Positions 26,086-38,550 of a stretch of DNA of 64,000 nucleotides are shown piece after piece. The DNA lies in assembly GCF_022539665.2 (NCBI RefSeq), contig NC_081333.1, forward strand, positions 2,170,001 through 2,234,000, given 5' to 3'. The stretch comes from Daphnia carinata. Taxonomy: Eukaryota > Arthropoda > Branchiopoda > Diplostraca > Daphniidae. Position 1 is the first letter of the stretch, and each line of letters begins with the position of its first letter. The position numbers were made by a program, and so were the translations under genes. The notes below the pieces were generated by a model. It was not told where the DNA came from and did no database searches. It saw only the letters and a program-made list of their open reading frames with translations.

Positions 26086-26733
26086 TCGGATGATGTGCAG
26101 GCGAGATAGCAGATAAATTCACGCAGAGTTAACCCGTCAAATAATAGATAAATTTTTTAATTTCAAATTTGTCAATTTTTTGTGGCACCCTTAATTGATT
26201 TTGCATTACAGTTGTTGAGAAAAATCAAGCTTCGTATAGTTCAGCTGAGTTTAAATTCAATTGGCGCAAGATTCTCCGTAAGACAAAAGAAAAGAAGACA
26301 AAAGAATTTGAAATTTGAAAGAGGATTCTGAGCTACATTCTTGAATTCTTTTGTCGGTCTTCGATAACATTTTCTTTGTCGTCTTTTACATCTAAAATAA
26401 GTTTTCGTGGCTGTTGTTGTCCTTTGAAATGACGACTTCTGACGTGGTAGTTAAGAAAAATAACAACCTGTTAGTGAAGAGTGACATGATTTGTAGCAGG
26501 AAAACCACAAATTGGTATCAAGATCATTTCCTCACTAACTCAGCTGTTGTTTTATCTACCAACAGCGGATATTTCTAGTCAAATTGGGCGTGGTCAATTG
26601 ACGAATTCACGATTCTTAGCTTTGTTGAACAATCGAGTTGTGAGACTTTTACTTGTTCTCTCAAGAAACCAACGAATTTTAAAACGCTTTTTCGCGGAAT
26701 CTTGCCACAAGTAAAGTGTTTAGGTCCTACGAA
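26086..26733. other. Intergenic region with an IWS1 3'-end relic
   Basis: No intact gene. 26334-26450 is a damaged minus-strand copy of the last two IWS1 exon ends, listed separately. The rest is AT-rich and holds the promoter of Rho gene 3. Confidence 0.5.
26334..26450 (-). pseudogene. IWS1: Relic of the IWS1 3' end
   Basis: 26334-26390 matches 28570-28614 (start of the last IWS1 exon, including ATTCTTGAATTC) at about 75%. 26418-26450 matches the donor end of the preceding exon near 28677-28705, in the same order and strand. The intron between them has shrunk. Too damaged to code. Its place after Rho gene 2 mirrors IWS1 after Rho gene 3. Confidence 0.6.
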
Positions 26734-27651
26734 ATGAATCGAGCACGACCGATAAAGATTACTGTCGTCGGTGACGGTATGGTGGGGAAAACGTGCATTC
26801 TCATTGTGTATACGAAGAAAGAATTTCCTGAGATACACGTTCCGACCGTGTAAGTTTGATCTAGGAATTTACTACAAAATCTAGAGTGAATTTACGATCT
26901 TTTTCTAAGTGGAAATGATGGCGTAGCTGAAGAAGATTAGAGCAAAAAACGTGCCTGGCATGATCGTAGTAAAATTAAAACATTATTCTGCTCAGGTTTG
27001 ACAACTATTCTGGCACGGTCGAAGTTGATGGATATCCTTATAGCATTACATTGTGGGACACAGCCGGTCAGGAAGAATATAAAAATCTTCGCATCTTGTC
27101 CTATCCCAATGTAAGTCTGTTTTTTTTAAACACTTTGCTGTATCAGTAATATAGAGTGGATCCAAAGGCATTAAATGACAGCAAAATTGTTTTCGAAGAC
27201 GGACGTTTTCTTACTTTGCTACGCAGTTAGCCATCGGTCTTCTTTTGAAAATATTGTACAAAAGTGGATCCCTGAACTGAAGCACTATTGTCCTCACACG
27301 TCCATCATCCTTGTCGGTATCAAAACATAAGTCAGTGGGAAACAAAAGGGTTCTTTACCATTCAAATTTTTGTAGGAACGAAAGCAGACATACGGAGCGA
27401 CTATGGATCGACCAATAGACAATGCGTATGGATCAAAATTTTTCCTTTTGTTTAATTGATTTGAAAAATTTGTCTTTTCTCTAAAGGTAACTACGCTTGA
27501 GGGCAGAGAATTGAGCAAGAAGTTCCAGATCAATGGTTTTTACGAATGCTCGGCAAAAACAGGGGAAAATATAGTACAAATTTTCGAAGAGGCCATTCGG
27601 GTCGCTATAAATAAACCAAAACCAAAGCCGTCCAGGTGCGACCTTCTTTAA
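26734..27651 (+). CDS. Divergent Rho-family small GTPase 3
   Basis: Exons 26734-26849, 26996-27110, 27199-27316, 27376-27425 and 27487-27651 give 187 residues. Motifs: [47 protein letters not shown], and the CAAX box CDLL. It is closest to Rho gene 2 (both start [13 protein letters not shown] and share CILIVY). The switch II glutamine is kept. The G4-G5 spacing is about six residues shorter than in RhoA. Tandem duplicate of gene 2 on the same strand. Confidence 0.9.
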
Positions 27652-28488
27652 ATCATTAAACTTAAGTCTTCAACTACATACGGAGAAAATCCTTATACCC
27701 GGAGCGGAATAAACGGAAATAGAAAAGGAAAAAAAAAAGAAACGAAAAGGAGTAAAATAAAAATCCATAATAAAAAAAACAGAAATTTTTAATTTCCATT
27801 TTTTTTGGTGTGTGATTCATAATAAGTGCAAATAATTGTTAAAATTGCACATGGCTTTTGGTAAATAAAAATGCCTAAAAATCAACCTTAGCCCCCCCCC
27901 CCCTTTCCGACAAAACTTTTTTGCGGTATACTGAGATCAACACAGTTTAGTCAACAGATTTTCGATATGTAGTTAAAAAACCTCCAAAGATAATTTTTTT
28001 TTTGCAAAACGATCTCCCCAAGTCCGAATGTGTAAAAAAATCTAATTTGCGACCGGTTTTTCTCAGAAAAATGGGCACAATAACCGAGATTTATCAGCAC
28101 AATTCACAACAAGCCGTAAGAACAGAGTGTTGTGAATTGTGAGACGATAGCTTCGCAGATTGCACGCTTCTCGCGGTTATCATCGAAGGATCATTATAGC
28201 TAACACGGCCTTGTCGCCTAAATCGGCACCTTTATGTCCTTTTGCTAGACATGCTCTTAAACGTAAAGTTAAATAACTCTAAATGACTTACTGCTATTCG
28301 AATCAACTGAGAAAGAATCTGCGATCCAACGGTGCCCGATGCGCGATACCGGACAACCACATTTAACCTGGAGTGAAGCAAATTAATGAAAATGAAATTT
28401 TTTGCTTCATTTAACTTGACCGAATGTATTCTTACAAACTAGTGAAAAGATGCATAACACTTCTGTATTTGTCAGCTTACGTAGATCC
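27652..28488. other. Convergent intergenic region, Rho gene 3 / IWS1
   Basis: A-rich, with several AATAAA-like strings at 27707-27790, a C run near 27892 and the IWS1 3' UTR on the minus strand. The inverted pair AATTCACAACA (28099) and TGTTGTGAATT (28128) can form a stem of about 11 bp. Confidence 0.45.
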
Positions 28489-31431
28489 TTATAAATTCAT
28501 CTTACGGCCTTCAATACTTAGGATAGCATTGTTAGGTCCTTTGCTCTTCCCACCTTTCATCCGGCTATATTCTTGAATTCGTTTTTCCATCTTTGACAAC
28601 GTTTTCTTCGACGTCTATTGGGTCAGAGAACTCAACATTATCGGGTGACAATTCACTAAAGCAAAATTAATCGTTATTATTCTTACCCTTGACATGTCGA
28701 CTTCAGAGGTCCATTTGGGACGGACAACGTAATCTTTAGTGGATGGTTGCGGTACCCGTGCTCTTGGTACCCAATTGGGGTCTCCGGGTCGTACAGATCT
28801 AATGCCCATTTCACAATTTAATAATCTAAACATAATTAAAGAATAATATTTTATAAGGGTATTACGTTTCTTCCTCTTGCATGGCTTTTGAGATGTCCTT
28901 CGATGCTGCAGTTTCAGCGGCCTGCTGACGTACCTTAGGAAGTTGCTCCAAGTCTCTTTGCTCTCGCTCTTCCCGGCTTAAAGCTATCATGTAAATAACA
29001 CGTTAAAAGTCTTGCTTGTAAAACATTTTGTCACTTAGCAAATACTACTCCTGTTTAACAACATTCAGGTAAATCTATTCTAATTTCTTAGGGGTTGAGG
29101 CACATCGTAAGCACTTGGGCATTGAGCACTCGCAAAGTAGGCGAGACTCACCCAAGGACGACTTATACCCCTCCAAAGATTAGCACCGTATGCACGAGGC
29201 TTACGTATGTAGCCAAGCGTCACCAAGGCTTCTTATTTTCCTTACTCATTAGTTTAAGGCACAACTGTAGTTAAGCTTCCCCTCTCAACTTGTACTTTTT
29301 CGTTTGCACAAATGCGATGATAATGTCCGCTGCACGATTCGCAAAATTTTGAAAAGAGATTAAAAGCAACGTAAACGAAACGAGGGTCATCGCAAGCCTT
29401 AACATGAACAGTACAAAGTTCATTTTTAATTACTAGGCGAAATCGTACCATTCGGAAATAAGAAATGAAAGTAAGTGTTTTTCTTGCATTATTGGTACGA
29501 ATGTACGAATACCGCAACAGGTATGAATATAAACCTACCCCTCCCCCCCGAAAATTCTGCGGTTGCCAAATTGACAATAAATTTCCCAGTACCTTTAAAA
29601 TCTGTCGTCAAGTTGAAAATAGGTCGGGCCCATTCACTGATTAGCTTTCCAGCCTTTTCCTTGTTTTCCTTGGTTTCTTTAGGATGCTTACACAAGTACA
29701 TAACTGCCTTGCCAATGCCAGACTGTTTCAGTGCTCCTTGATCCAGAGGTGGAAACTAGGAATAAATAATAAACAAACACTCAAAGAATTCATTATCACC
29801 AGAAAAAAGAATGCGATTTTTACTTCTCGCAGCATAGTGAGAATTTGTTCTCGGATTCGTAGTGCAGGGAGACTGCGATCTGGCATTGGGGCAAGCCAAT
29901 CCGTCAACACGCTTAATATATTGTGCTCGATGAATGCCATCTGTAAGTCGTGTTTCCGTAGCTGTGCAATAACAGTTGGAAGAAGAGAGATTTTCTTTGT
30001 TGCAGGCTTTCGAAGTTTGTTGAATTCGCGATCCTCCTTTAAGGGAATAGTTTTAGAATATCAGCAAGCCAAAAAACGATTGTCATAAACGAAGGTAATC
30101 AAGCAAATATATATTACCTCCGAGGCGGCTTTCATCTGCTGAATCATATGAGCAATCAAGTCATCGTTATCGTTGATGATATCGACGTCCTTGCGTTTGC
30201 GTTTCCTTTTTTCATCCTTTTTACGGGCCATCATAAGATCAAAATCCGAAACAAACTCAGCCCTATTTAAGCGAGTATTGCTAAGAACTGAAATTTTCGG
30301 CGAAAATATCTTATGACTCTTACCTTTGATCGTCTTGATTATCTGAATCACTGTCTTGCTCCCTGTCAGAAACCTTTTGGGTTGGTAGTTCACTGTCATC
30401 CTTTTTCGGAGCTTCGTCACCAGAATCACCAAAAACCTCTTCTAATGCTTTTTTGTCTTTTTCGTTTCCAACACTGCCTTCTTCATCGCTTGAGTCGCCA
30501 GCTGGGCGGGCAATACGTGACTTGCTTTTTCCTTTCTTCTTGGAGCTTCCAGGACCGTCGGAATCACTGCCACTTCTACTGCCTAGCTTACGCTTACGAG
30601 AGCCAACTCCTCTACTGTTAACGCTCGAAGCAGATGATGATCTGGATCGGGAGGATGCTGATCTTGATCTAGACCTTGAGCCTTTAGATCTTGAGCCTTC
30701 AAAGAGTAATTTTCACATTGGTGAAATAGGTTCAATAGAAATCTCGTACAGCAATCCTTACGAGAACGTGATTTCGAACGGCTACTGGACCTCGAGCGAG
30801 AGCCAGATCTTGAACGTGATTTCGATGATCGACGTGAAGAGCGAGATCTCGAACGGGAGGAACGAGAACCTGATCTCGATCTCGATCTAGATACTAGAGA
30901 ATTCATTAAGACGAAATTATTCTTAGAATTTAGAACGATATTCGCTCCTCTTCAGAGTTGTTTACGAATACCTTTCCGAGATACTGATTTGGAGCGACTT
31001 CGGGATCTTGAAACCGAACGTGATTTCGAGCGTGACTTCGACGAACGACGCGACGAACGTGAGCCGGATCTAGAACGAGATCCAGATTTTGACCTTGACA
31101 AAGAAGGTGATCTTGATCTTGAATGGGATTTAGAGGGTGACAGTGTCCTGCTCCTTGTGGCTTTTTTCATACGAGGGGATTGAGATGCACCATCTTCTTT
31201 TGCATTGCCTTTGGTTCAAAGTAATGGTATATAACGTAAGCACTGAGCATGAAGCATGAGTTAAGCATGAGAATGAGTTAACTTCCTACCAGAATTATCA
31301 GTCTCATCCTCCAGCCTTTTCGTTTCTCTTGATACTGAACTATTTCCATCATTTTCCAAGCTTTCGTCTTTCAAGTTCTCTTCTGTAGCATTTTTAGTAT
31401 TAGAAACAGATTTATCTACAGAGTTTTCCAT
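28489..31431 (-). CDS. IWS1: IWS1/Spn1 transcription elongation factor
   Basis: Ten exons in order: 31290-31431, 30972-31208, 30762-30893, 30324-30696, 30118-30262, 29824-30036, 29593-29755, 28866-28983, 28687-28825 and 28489-28614, giving 595 residues. The N-terminal half is acidic and then strongly Arg-Ser-rich. The conserved core starts [12 protein letters not shown] and contains the TFIIS-N-like/TND fold ([42 protein letters not shown]). The tail has [20 protein letters not shown] and ends [21 protein letters not shown]1 binds SPT6 and links RNA polymerase II elongation, chromatin and mRNA export. The long RS tract is unusual for IWS1, whose N-terminus is normally acidic repeats. Confidence 0.95.
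29108..29165 (-). ncRNA. Candidate structured RNA hairpin in an IWS1 intron
   Basis: On the minus strand TAAG-CTTGGG-TGAG-CTCGC pairs with GCGAG-CTCA-CCCAAG-CTTA around a seven-base loop: 19 pairs with three small bulges. It lies inside the longest IWS1 intron (28984-29592). An upstream GGCT/AGCC stem near 29195-29215 suggests a larger fold. It could be a pre-miRNA-like or snoRNA-like element; I found no H/ACA or C/D boxes. Confidence 0.3.
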
Positions 31432-31875
31432 ACCCTAAAAATGTTTCAAATGGAAACAACAAATCAGACTCATGAAGACAGAAAGGACAAAAACAGAGTT
31501 CTTGTTCTAATTTTAGTTTTTTTTAAGCCGGTGGCAGGGTGATTGGACGCGAATAAGTAAGTGTAGTTCCTTTTCATAGCCTAGAAACTATAATCTCTAC
31601 ATATGATGTCCACCTTACCGTAGTTATGACTGATCGAAGGTAAATGCCAAGTTAAAATTACGAAACAGAAAAAGGAAGACGAAACTTCGCTAATGCCCAA
31701 ACAGCTTCGCGTTGAACAAAAAACGCCACACATCGACACAAGGTGGGGCTGTTGGCTTGACAGTTAGTAGCTGGCAACAAAAGTCATAAACAACAACTTT
31801 GAAATAATCTCAGAATAATTGTCGTAAACCAGGCGTGTCGAAGCATTTTACGTAAAATAGTTTAACTGAATAATC
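31432..31875. promoter_or_regulatory. Shared IWS1/TAF9 divergent promoter
   Basis: 444 bases between the start codons of two head-to-head genes, both general RNA polymerase II factors. No TATA box is evident. Co-regulation is an inference from the arrangement. Confidence 0.5.
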
Positions 31876-32685
31876 ATGTCTACCAAAATCCCTCGTGATG
31901 CTCAAGTAATTCAAGCTATATTAAAGGATATGGGCATTATTGAATACGAACCTCGCGTGATCAATCAACTTTTGGAATTCATATACAGTATGTTTGGAAT
32001 AAGGTCTTTTAAATAATTTAATTTAAATGTTTTATGATATTTTTAAGGATACGTCACTACTGTTCTCGATGATGCCAAGGCATATGCCAATCATGCAAAG
32101 AAAAAAGGAATTGACTTAGAAGATGTGAAACTTGCTGTTTCCATGCAAATGGAGCAATCTTTTACTTCTCCTCCACCCCGTGAAGTAATACTGAATTATA
32201 TATTAGCTATTTTATTTGATTGCAATAGTGCAGTTTTTGCTTTTAATTAGATTCTCATGGAAGTTGCAAGGTCAAAAAATAGTATACCTTTGCCCTCTGT
32301 CAAGCCCCATTGTGGCATTCGTCTGCCACCTGACTGCCATTGCCTTGCTGCATGTAACTACAAGTTAAAGACGATTAAGAAAACATTACCAAAATCATCC
32401 ATGGCTCTGAGTGGATCAACTCCGGCGTCTCGAATGGGAATGCTTGGTGCTGGAAGAGCTGTGCATCGACCAAGTTCACCTGCAGTTCGCGTTACTACTA
32501 TAAATTCAGGAACCCCAAATACTCCTCGCCCATTGGTGAAGATTAACGCCGGTTCTACAAATACTCCCGCCAACGTTCCCAAAATTCAGATCGCTTTTCC
32601 GGCGCAGCCTAATCAGCCAGCAGAGAAAATGGATGTTCGTGGAGTAAAACGTGAAAGAGAAGACGATGATTATGATGCTGCGTAG
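31876..32685 (+). CDS. TAF9: TFIID subunit TAF9
   Basis: Exons 31876-31987, 32048-32184 and 32251-32685 give 227 residues. The first about 75 residues are the H3-like histone fold, with [35 protein letters not shown] and [13 protein letters not shown]. It is followed by the conserved TAF9 segment with [17 protein letters not shown]. The C-terminus is Pro/Thr-rich and ends in an acidic patch. TAF9 pairs with TAF6 in TFIID and SAGA-type complexes. Confidence 0.96.
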
Positions 32686-33144
32686 GAATCCTGTTATTTG
32701 TCTGGTGTCACGTTTCAATGAAATTCTAGAATTTTTTTTTGCTAGCTTGATTAATGATGAAAGTAAAAGATAAATCGACAATATAGTTTCATCGTCAGTT
32801 TACTTTGTTCGAACTAAAAACGAAAAGTTGCGTTCCTCGTGTAATATGCATCCCAAACGTACATAAGCAAAATGATTAACATGGAAATTAACCGGCTTAC
32901 ACATTTGACACGCAAAGGAGTCTTGAGGGACAAACGATCAGAGGAACACAATGGAACGACTGACGTGGCAAAAAATCAGCTTGGTTTGATAATAAAAATT
33001 TTAGGTTGAAAACTGCTAGGCAGAATTGATCATGTTGAACTTGTAAAGGGAAGGGCGGATTGTTAAAATATGAGAAAAAGTAGTGAGGGAATTCCATGTG
33101 CTCGTCGGACTTTCAGCATCATACGCTGCAAATGTAAACAGCAA
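32686..33144. other. Convergent 3' regions of TAF9 and TTC14
   Basis: 459 bases between two convergent stop codons. No coding exon seen. Confidence 0.5.
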
Positions 33145-36100
33145 TTATTCGCAGCCAGGCGGTACTAGGTCTTCATCGTCGTCACCGCCACCACCATCAT
33201 CCCATTTACTTCCAACTTTGCGACGTTCAGATTGGGTGGATGCAGCTAGCGCGACCGAGGGGGCAGGAACAGGACCAGGTTTCTCATCACGAACTGGACT
33301 TCGTTGCTGCATATCTCTTTCTCTACTTTGCCGATCATTCCGATGCTGTTCCTGATCATTGCGACCGTGAGGACTCCCATCCCTACCATCCCTAGTATCC
33401 CGTTCTCTGCCACGATAGTTGTCCTGGCGGCTGCGAGATCGGCTACGGGATGGGGTTCGACTAACACTTCGACTGTAGCTGCGTGAGCGGCTGCGAGATC
33501 GGGATCGGCTGCGACTTCGGCTACGTGAATAGGATCGTTGCATTTGCTGTTGCCAATAACCGCCCCTATTGCGGCCTCGATGGCGACGATTATCATATCC
33601 GCCTACAAATCGTTACGTCATTACATGCTTAAATTTTCAAAATAGAAGCGAATACCTTGATTGTTGTTGTGATACGGTCGGTTATTGTAGGGACGATTGT
33701 TATATCCTCCACGGTTGTTGTTATAGTTGTTATTCCATCCCCGACCACGGTTCTGGAAGCCACCACCGCGTTGTGGATAGCGCCCACCTCGATGATGATA
33801 ATTTTGGTTCGGATGGCGATTTCCCCCACGATAACGCTGATTCTGGTGGCGTCTATCGCCAGAATGGGATCGCGATCGTCTTCGGCGGTATGATCCAGAA
33901 CGGGATCGAGAACGTGATCCAGATCGCGAACCTGACCTTCCACGACTGCGGCTTCGGGACTGACTACGAGAGCGACGCCGCTGAGAACGAGAACGAGACC
34001 GACTCCCTCCACGATCTTTGTCTTGATTAACCTGCAAAATATTACAGCACATGAAAATACGAACTGAACGTTCTACTCATGTAGTTACACACCTCTGACT
34101 GAGTTTGCTCATTGGTTTTTGGTGGACTAACCGGCTTTGGTGCAGCTTGACGAGGCCCAGGACCAAACAATCCGAAAGACTGAATTTTGAAAGAAACTTT
34201 GTCCTCCCCTGATCGAATCAAATGGTTTTTAATTGTAGGCACGGAGAGAGGAAAAGGAAGAAAAAAAGTAAATAAATAATGATAATAAAAAAAAAATACC
34301 GAACAAGCAAACGGAAAAAAGACATAAATATAAAAATAAAATTTTAATTACTGAAGTCACCTGGCGGAAGTTCCTCTTCCTGTTCAACGGGTGCTAGTTG
34401 GGGCAGAGGAGCCCTTTTTTCTTCCTTCATGTATACCATTCGACTTTCTTCAACTTCGGGTTCATCATCTCCACGTCCCAGTTTCACTTTCAGGGCCATT
34501 GGCCTCCATTTTCCAGGATAGTCATCATCATCAGCGGAGTTACCTCCAGCTTGTGCAGACATACCTGCGGCTCCTGGCGTTGGCACGTAAGACGGAGGTG
34601 GAACGGGCTCCGGTTTCAAATTCAATTTCGAATCATTTCCACGTAATAGGCCGGCAGCTGCCGCAAGATCCTCAAGCGCTTTCTTAGCCTTTCGTTTCTT
34701 CCTCTCCAGTTCAGAATCCGACGAACTAAAAACAACAATTTGCATTACAATAAAATGAAAACGCGACGGTATCTGAAAAAGAAAAATCTATTTACCTGCC
34801 CGAAGATGTGGAGGAATCGCTAGAATTAGAGGAATGCCTCTTGCGTTTCTTCTTCTTCTTTGAGGTCTCCTTAGCTGTTAGCTTATTATAAACAGCACTA
34901 AGTTTGGCCTCTAGTTCACCAAGTTCATCCAATCCAGACAGACTATTGAGGGAAAAAATTCCATATGGCATAACCAAGTTTCACATTTTACAAGATCAAC
35001 TTACTTGGGGGAAAGTTGTTTATCAGAATCTTCATCTTCAGAACCCTTCTTTTTCTTCTTGTGCTTTTTCTCCTTATTTTTATCACGTTTACCATCCTCT
35101 GAAAAATAAATTTTCTACTTAACCAATATTCTTGCATTAATTGGGAAGTTTTAATTACTTTTTTTCTTGTCTTTGCTACGATCTTTCTTCTTCTTTTTCT
35201 TTTTGTCTTTCTCTTTTTCCTCTTTCTTATCTCCATCTTTACCCCTGTAAATAAAAATTTTAAGAAGTATTTAAACGGGTTCTGAAAATGCGATAACCAC
35301 TAGTTAATAAGAATCTTTTTTACCCTTTACCCACGCGCTGCAAAAACAACTCTACTTTTTTCTCATACTCTTCATTGAAAGCTGTTCGCTGGATGAAACT
35401 TTGAACTTCCTTTTCATAGCCAACAGTTTGACCAGGCGCGCCACCGGAAGAAGCATACCCGGCAAACGCCGGCGGAGGCGGATTTCCACCGAGAGAACCT
35501 AAATGGATTTGAATAAAATGTTTAGGTAAACAGTTCCAGCTAACCTCAAAGTACATGTCACCAACCAAAAGCAGGGGGCGGTACAGGATGTGGCTGAGTT
35601 GAAATCGAGGGGTATTCTGTTGATGGGTAAAACGTGGATGCTTGATTTGTCGGTGCTGCCTGCCCAGCATCACCAGCGGAGGTGGCACTGTTCGACGGGT
35701 TCAACTGAGCCATTTTCTTACTGAAGGGCGAAAGTGAAGGCTCGCGTTTCGACTTTTTCGAACGGCGAGATTTCTTAGATCGTGAACGACCACGAGATGA
35801 ATCTGAACCAGATGAAGAAAAGCGGCTGGAGGAAGAACTCCCACTTTTTGAGCTACTACTGCTGCTTCCACGCTTTCCTCGTTTACGATGTCGACGAGAT
35901 TTGCGCCCTTCTTCGTTTTTCCCAGTTTCTTCCGTAGCCTTACCCGTGGTTCCTTTAACGGCAGACCCGTTTTCCATATCCAGAAAATCAATATTGAAAT
36001 TAGGCCGCTGGCGATTCTTCGACAAACGTTGAAGGGATGAACGAGCTTCGGTATGATTAGGATTGATACTCAGGCATTTCTGGTAAAGTTGAACTGCCGT

Positions 36101-38550
36101 ATCTAGATTCTTTTCATCCTCATATCTTGAACGAAAAAAAAAAAATAATAAAATAAAATTTATGAATACACTTTTTAAGAAATTACGAAAATCTGTACAT
36201 GTTACAAAGGTTATTCGATTAAAGACCAAGTAGGAAAATGGATTGTTCCTTACTGTTTGGCGTATGCGACAAGCGTCTCCGATAGATAGTTAGTTGCGTT
36301 CGCATGATTGGGACGTTCACTTAGTGCTGCTTCGAAATCAGTTATAGCTTTGTCATAGCTCCCTCTATTAGCGTACCTGTAAAATATTTCAATAAATGAA
36401 GGGAAAAGGGTGAAAATTGATGCTCTTCAGAAATCCAGCAATGAGTTCTGGAACCATTTAAATAAAGTAATGAAGATTAAGCCGTTAATTATAACAACAA
36501 AGGGGTATGAAGCGATGCTGGAGTGGACGACCGAAAGTTCACAGCTTATCACACAACTCTTCATCAATTCCATGTTGAAAATGAGGCAACAAACATCAAG
36601 ACTGTTTTCGTCATGGTTTGGAACAAAGCCCCGAAGTTCACTAAATATCTTGAGCGTTATTCACTTTTGTCTTTATAACACCTGATTGTCTTGGCTAGGC
36701 GAGGAATAGAATGTATGTTAGGTTTTAAATCATGAATTACGACGGATACTGACACACGCTTCGGTCAAATTTCAGGTAGTTCCAGTCTCAATAAACGCTG
36801 AACCTGATTTTGTTCTCTCTCTCTCTCCCATTCGATTTTTAAAAAGGAACACAATATCCTTGGACGGATTTTGGGCAAAATATCTTACAATGGTTGCAGC
36901 TTGGATTTTTTTAAATACGGTAGAAACAAAGATTTACCCTGTGAGCATGGTAATGATAACGTAGATTAATTGAAGTCAATCCCAATTAAAATGAATATAT
37001 ATATATAAATAAGCATAGCTACGCCACAAACCCTAAACGAAAAAGACGACTTACAGAGCGCCTCGTGCCACCAATCCCTCGATATTGACTGCATCGATGT
37101 GTAGAGCTTTGTTCAGACACTGAAACGCCTCAGTTTCTAGTCCAGCTTTGAAGTATTTGATGCCTTCAGCCACGCTTTTAGTAGCCCATTTGCTATTTTG
37201 ACTCCTACGAAGTTCATCAGCATAATCACTTCCTTCGATTGGAGCACTGCAATGAAATGAAGAGAAATTATTTAAATTGTGGAAACATTCGGTGAAACTT
37301 CAAACATTACTTCAATCCTTTTAAGAATGAATCTGAAGCAGCGGACGAAAGATTTAATCCAAGCGAGTTGGACAAGTGTTCAATCGCACTAGGATTACGG
37401 AAGGTCCGGTTACTCTGAAGGCATTCCTCGTATGATTTTCCAGTGAGATCAACCATGGCTCTACATTTCCCGAAAAGTTCCGTATTATGCTGAAATCCAA
37501 AACAAAGAACAAGTAATTGACTTACTTGTAAGATTTTGGCAACTCCTCCTTAGTAATGACACCAAGCTGCAAATCAGACCGTTCAATTGATTGATGCAAT
37601 CCTTTCATCCCACAATTAAGTTTCTCACTATCAGCATTAATGTCTAACACTTCACAGCGGATCAGGTCTCCAGTGTTAAACGCATTTTCTTTGCGGTCTA
37701 AAGGTGCATTAAACTGATCTGGATGGATAGAGCCCTAGAGGAGGGGGAAAAATCGTGTTCAACCATCGATCGTTTTACAAGGGGACCTTGCTTTTCGAAT
37801 TCAAAAACTATACCTTTATAGCTAGTTCCCGAACGTCTCGTAATATCGTAGTACCCTCGGTAGCAACTACACGAAACACCACGCCATGGAAAGTCTTTTG
37901 TTGGACCTGGCCAATTAGGACATCACCAACTTTGATGGACTATTGGAAAGAAAGATAGCCATAATCTCAAAAAGGGAAATATTATAATGCAAACTTACAT
38001 GAAAAAAGTTTGTTCGTGCTTCAGTTTTGTCAAAGTGGCAAAATGACTCAAGAGGTGGCATCAATGGGAAGAAATCTAGAAATATTAGATTGTACACTAA
38101 TTAAAAAATTATCTCACAATTTCATGGCCTTCATCCTCAAGGGTATATCTGCTTTCTAGATTCACAACTAAAAGTATAAGAAATGAAAATTCAAAAGAAT
38201 TGCCTTCATCTTGCAATTTTGATCCACAACAGACAGTGTCATTTGACTTCTTTTCTGCCTTGTACAATTGATGAGCTTTGTCGACAATGAACTGATGCAA
38301 CCTTATTCTTTTTCCACGTTCTTGAAACCTGCAAAGTTACATTCAAGAACCATCAGTACAGTAAAGACAACAGCTGTTGGGTGTTGCTGTAAACATACCC
38401 TAGATCTTTGGATCGATTTTGATAAACTTGGTAATCAACATCTTTTGATGCCACAACTTGCAGGGAAGCAGCTCCCCGTTCATTTTCCCAAAGTTTTGTC
38501 AATTGCTGCCCATGGAAGTTGAGTGTTTGGACAACCAATTCAGGATCCAT
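33145..38550 (-). CDS. TTC14: TTC14-like S1 and TPR protein with SR-rich tail
   Basis: Seventeen exons close in frame to 1179 residues: 38399-38550, 38204-38328, 37999-38075, 37814-37939, 37526-37734, 37311-37460, 37055-37246, 36254-36376, 35566-36125, 35324-35498, 35159-35244, 35005-35098, 34796-34942, 34352-34725, 34093-34208, 33656-34031 and 33145-33602. The N-terminal QTLNFHGQQLT and LMPPLESF motifs match TTC14. An S1 RNA-binding domain follows (VGDVLIGQV to KLNCGMKG), then TPRs (EAFQCLNKALHID, KAITDFEAALSERP). The tail, with Lys-rich, Arg-Gly and Arg-Ser tracts, is about 400 residues longer than in the human protein (770). Exon 2 needs a GC donor. An RNA-processing role is likely from domains only. 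Confidence 0.88.

Noticed and set aside
29254-29577. 107-codon minus-strand open frame in an IWS1 intron
   Set aside because: No conserved motif; it spans intron DNA between two phase-matched IWS1 exons.
33246-34030. Overlapping open frames on both strands in the TTC14 tail
   Set aside because: RS and RGG codon repeats leave all frames open. Only the frame 33145-34052 joins in phase to the upstream TTC14 exons.
36410-36685. 91-codon plus-strand frame
   Set aside because: Lies in a TTC14 intron; no homology or splice partners recognised.
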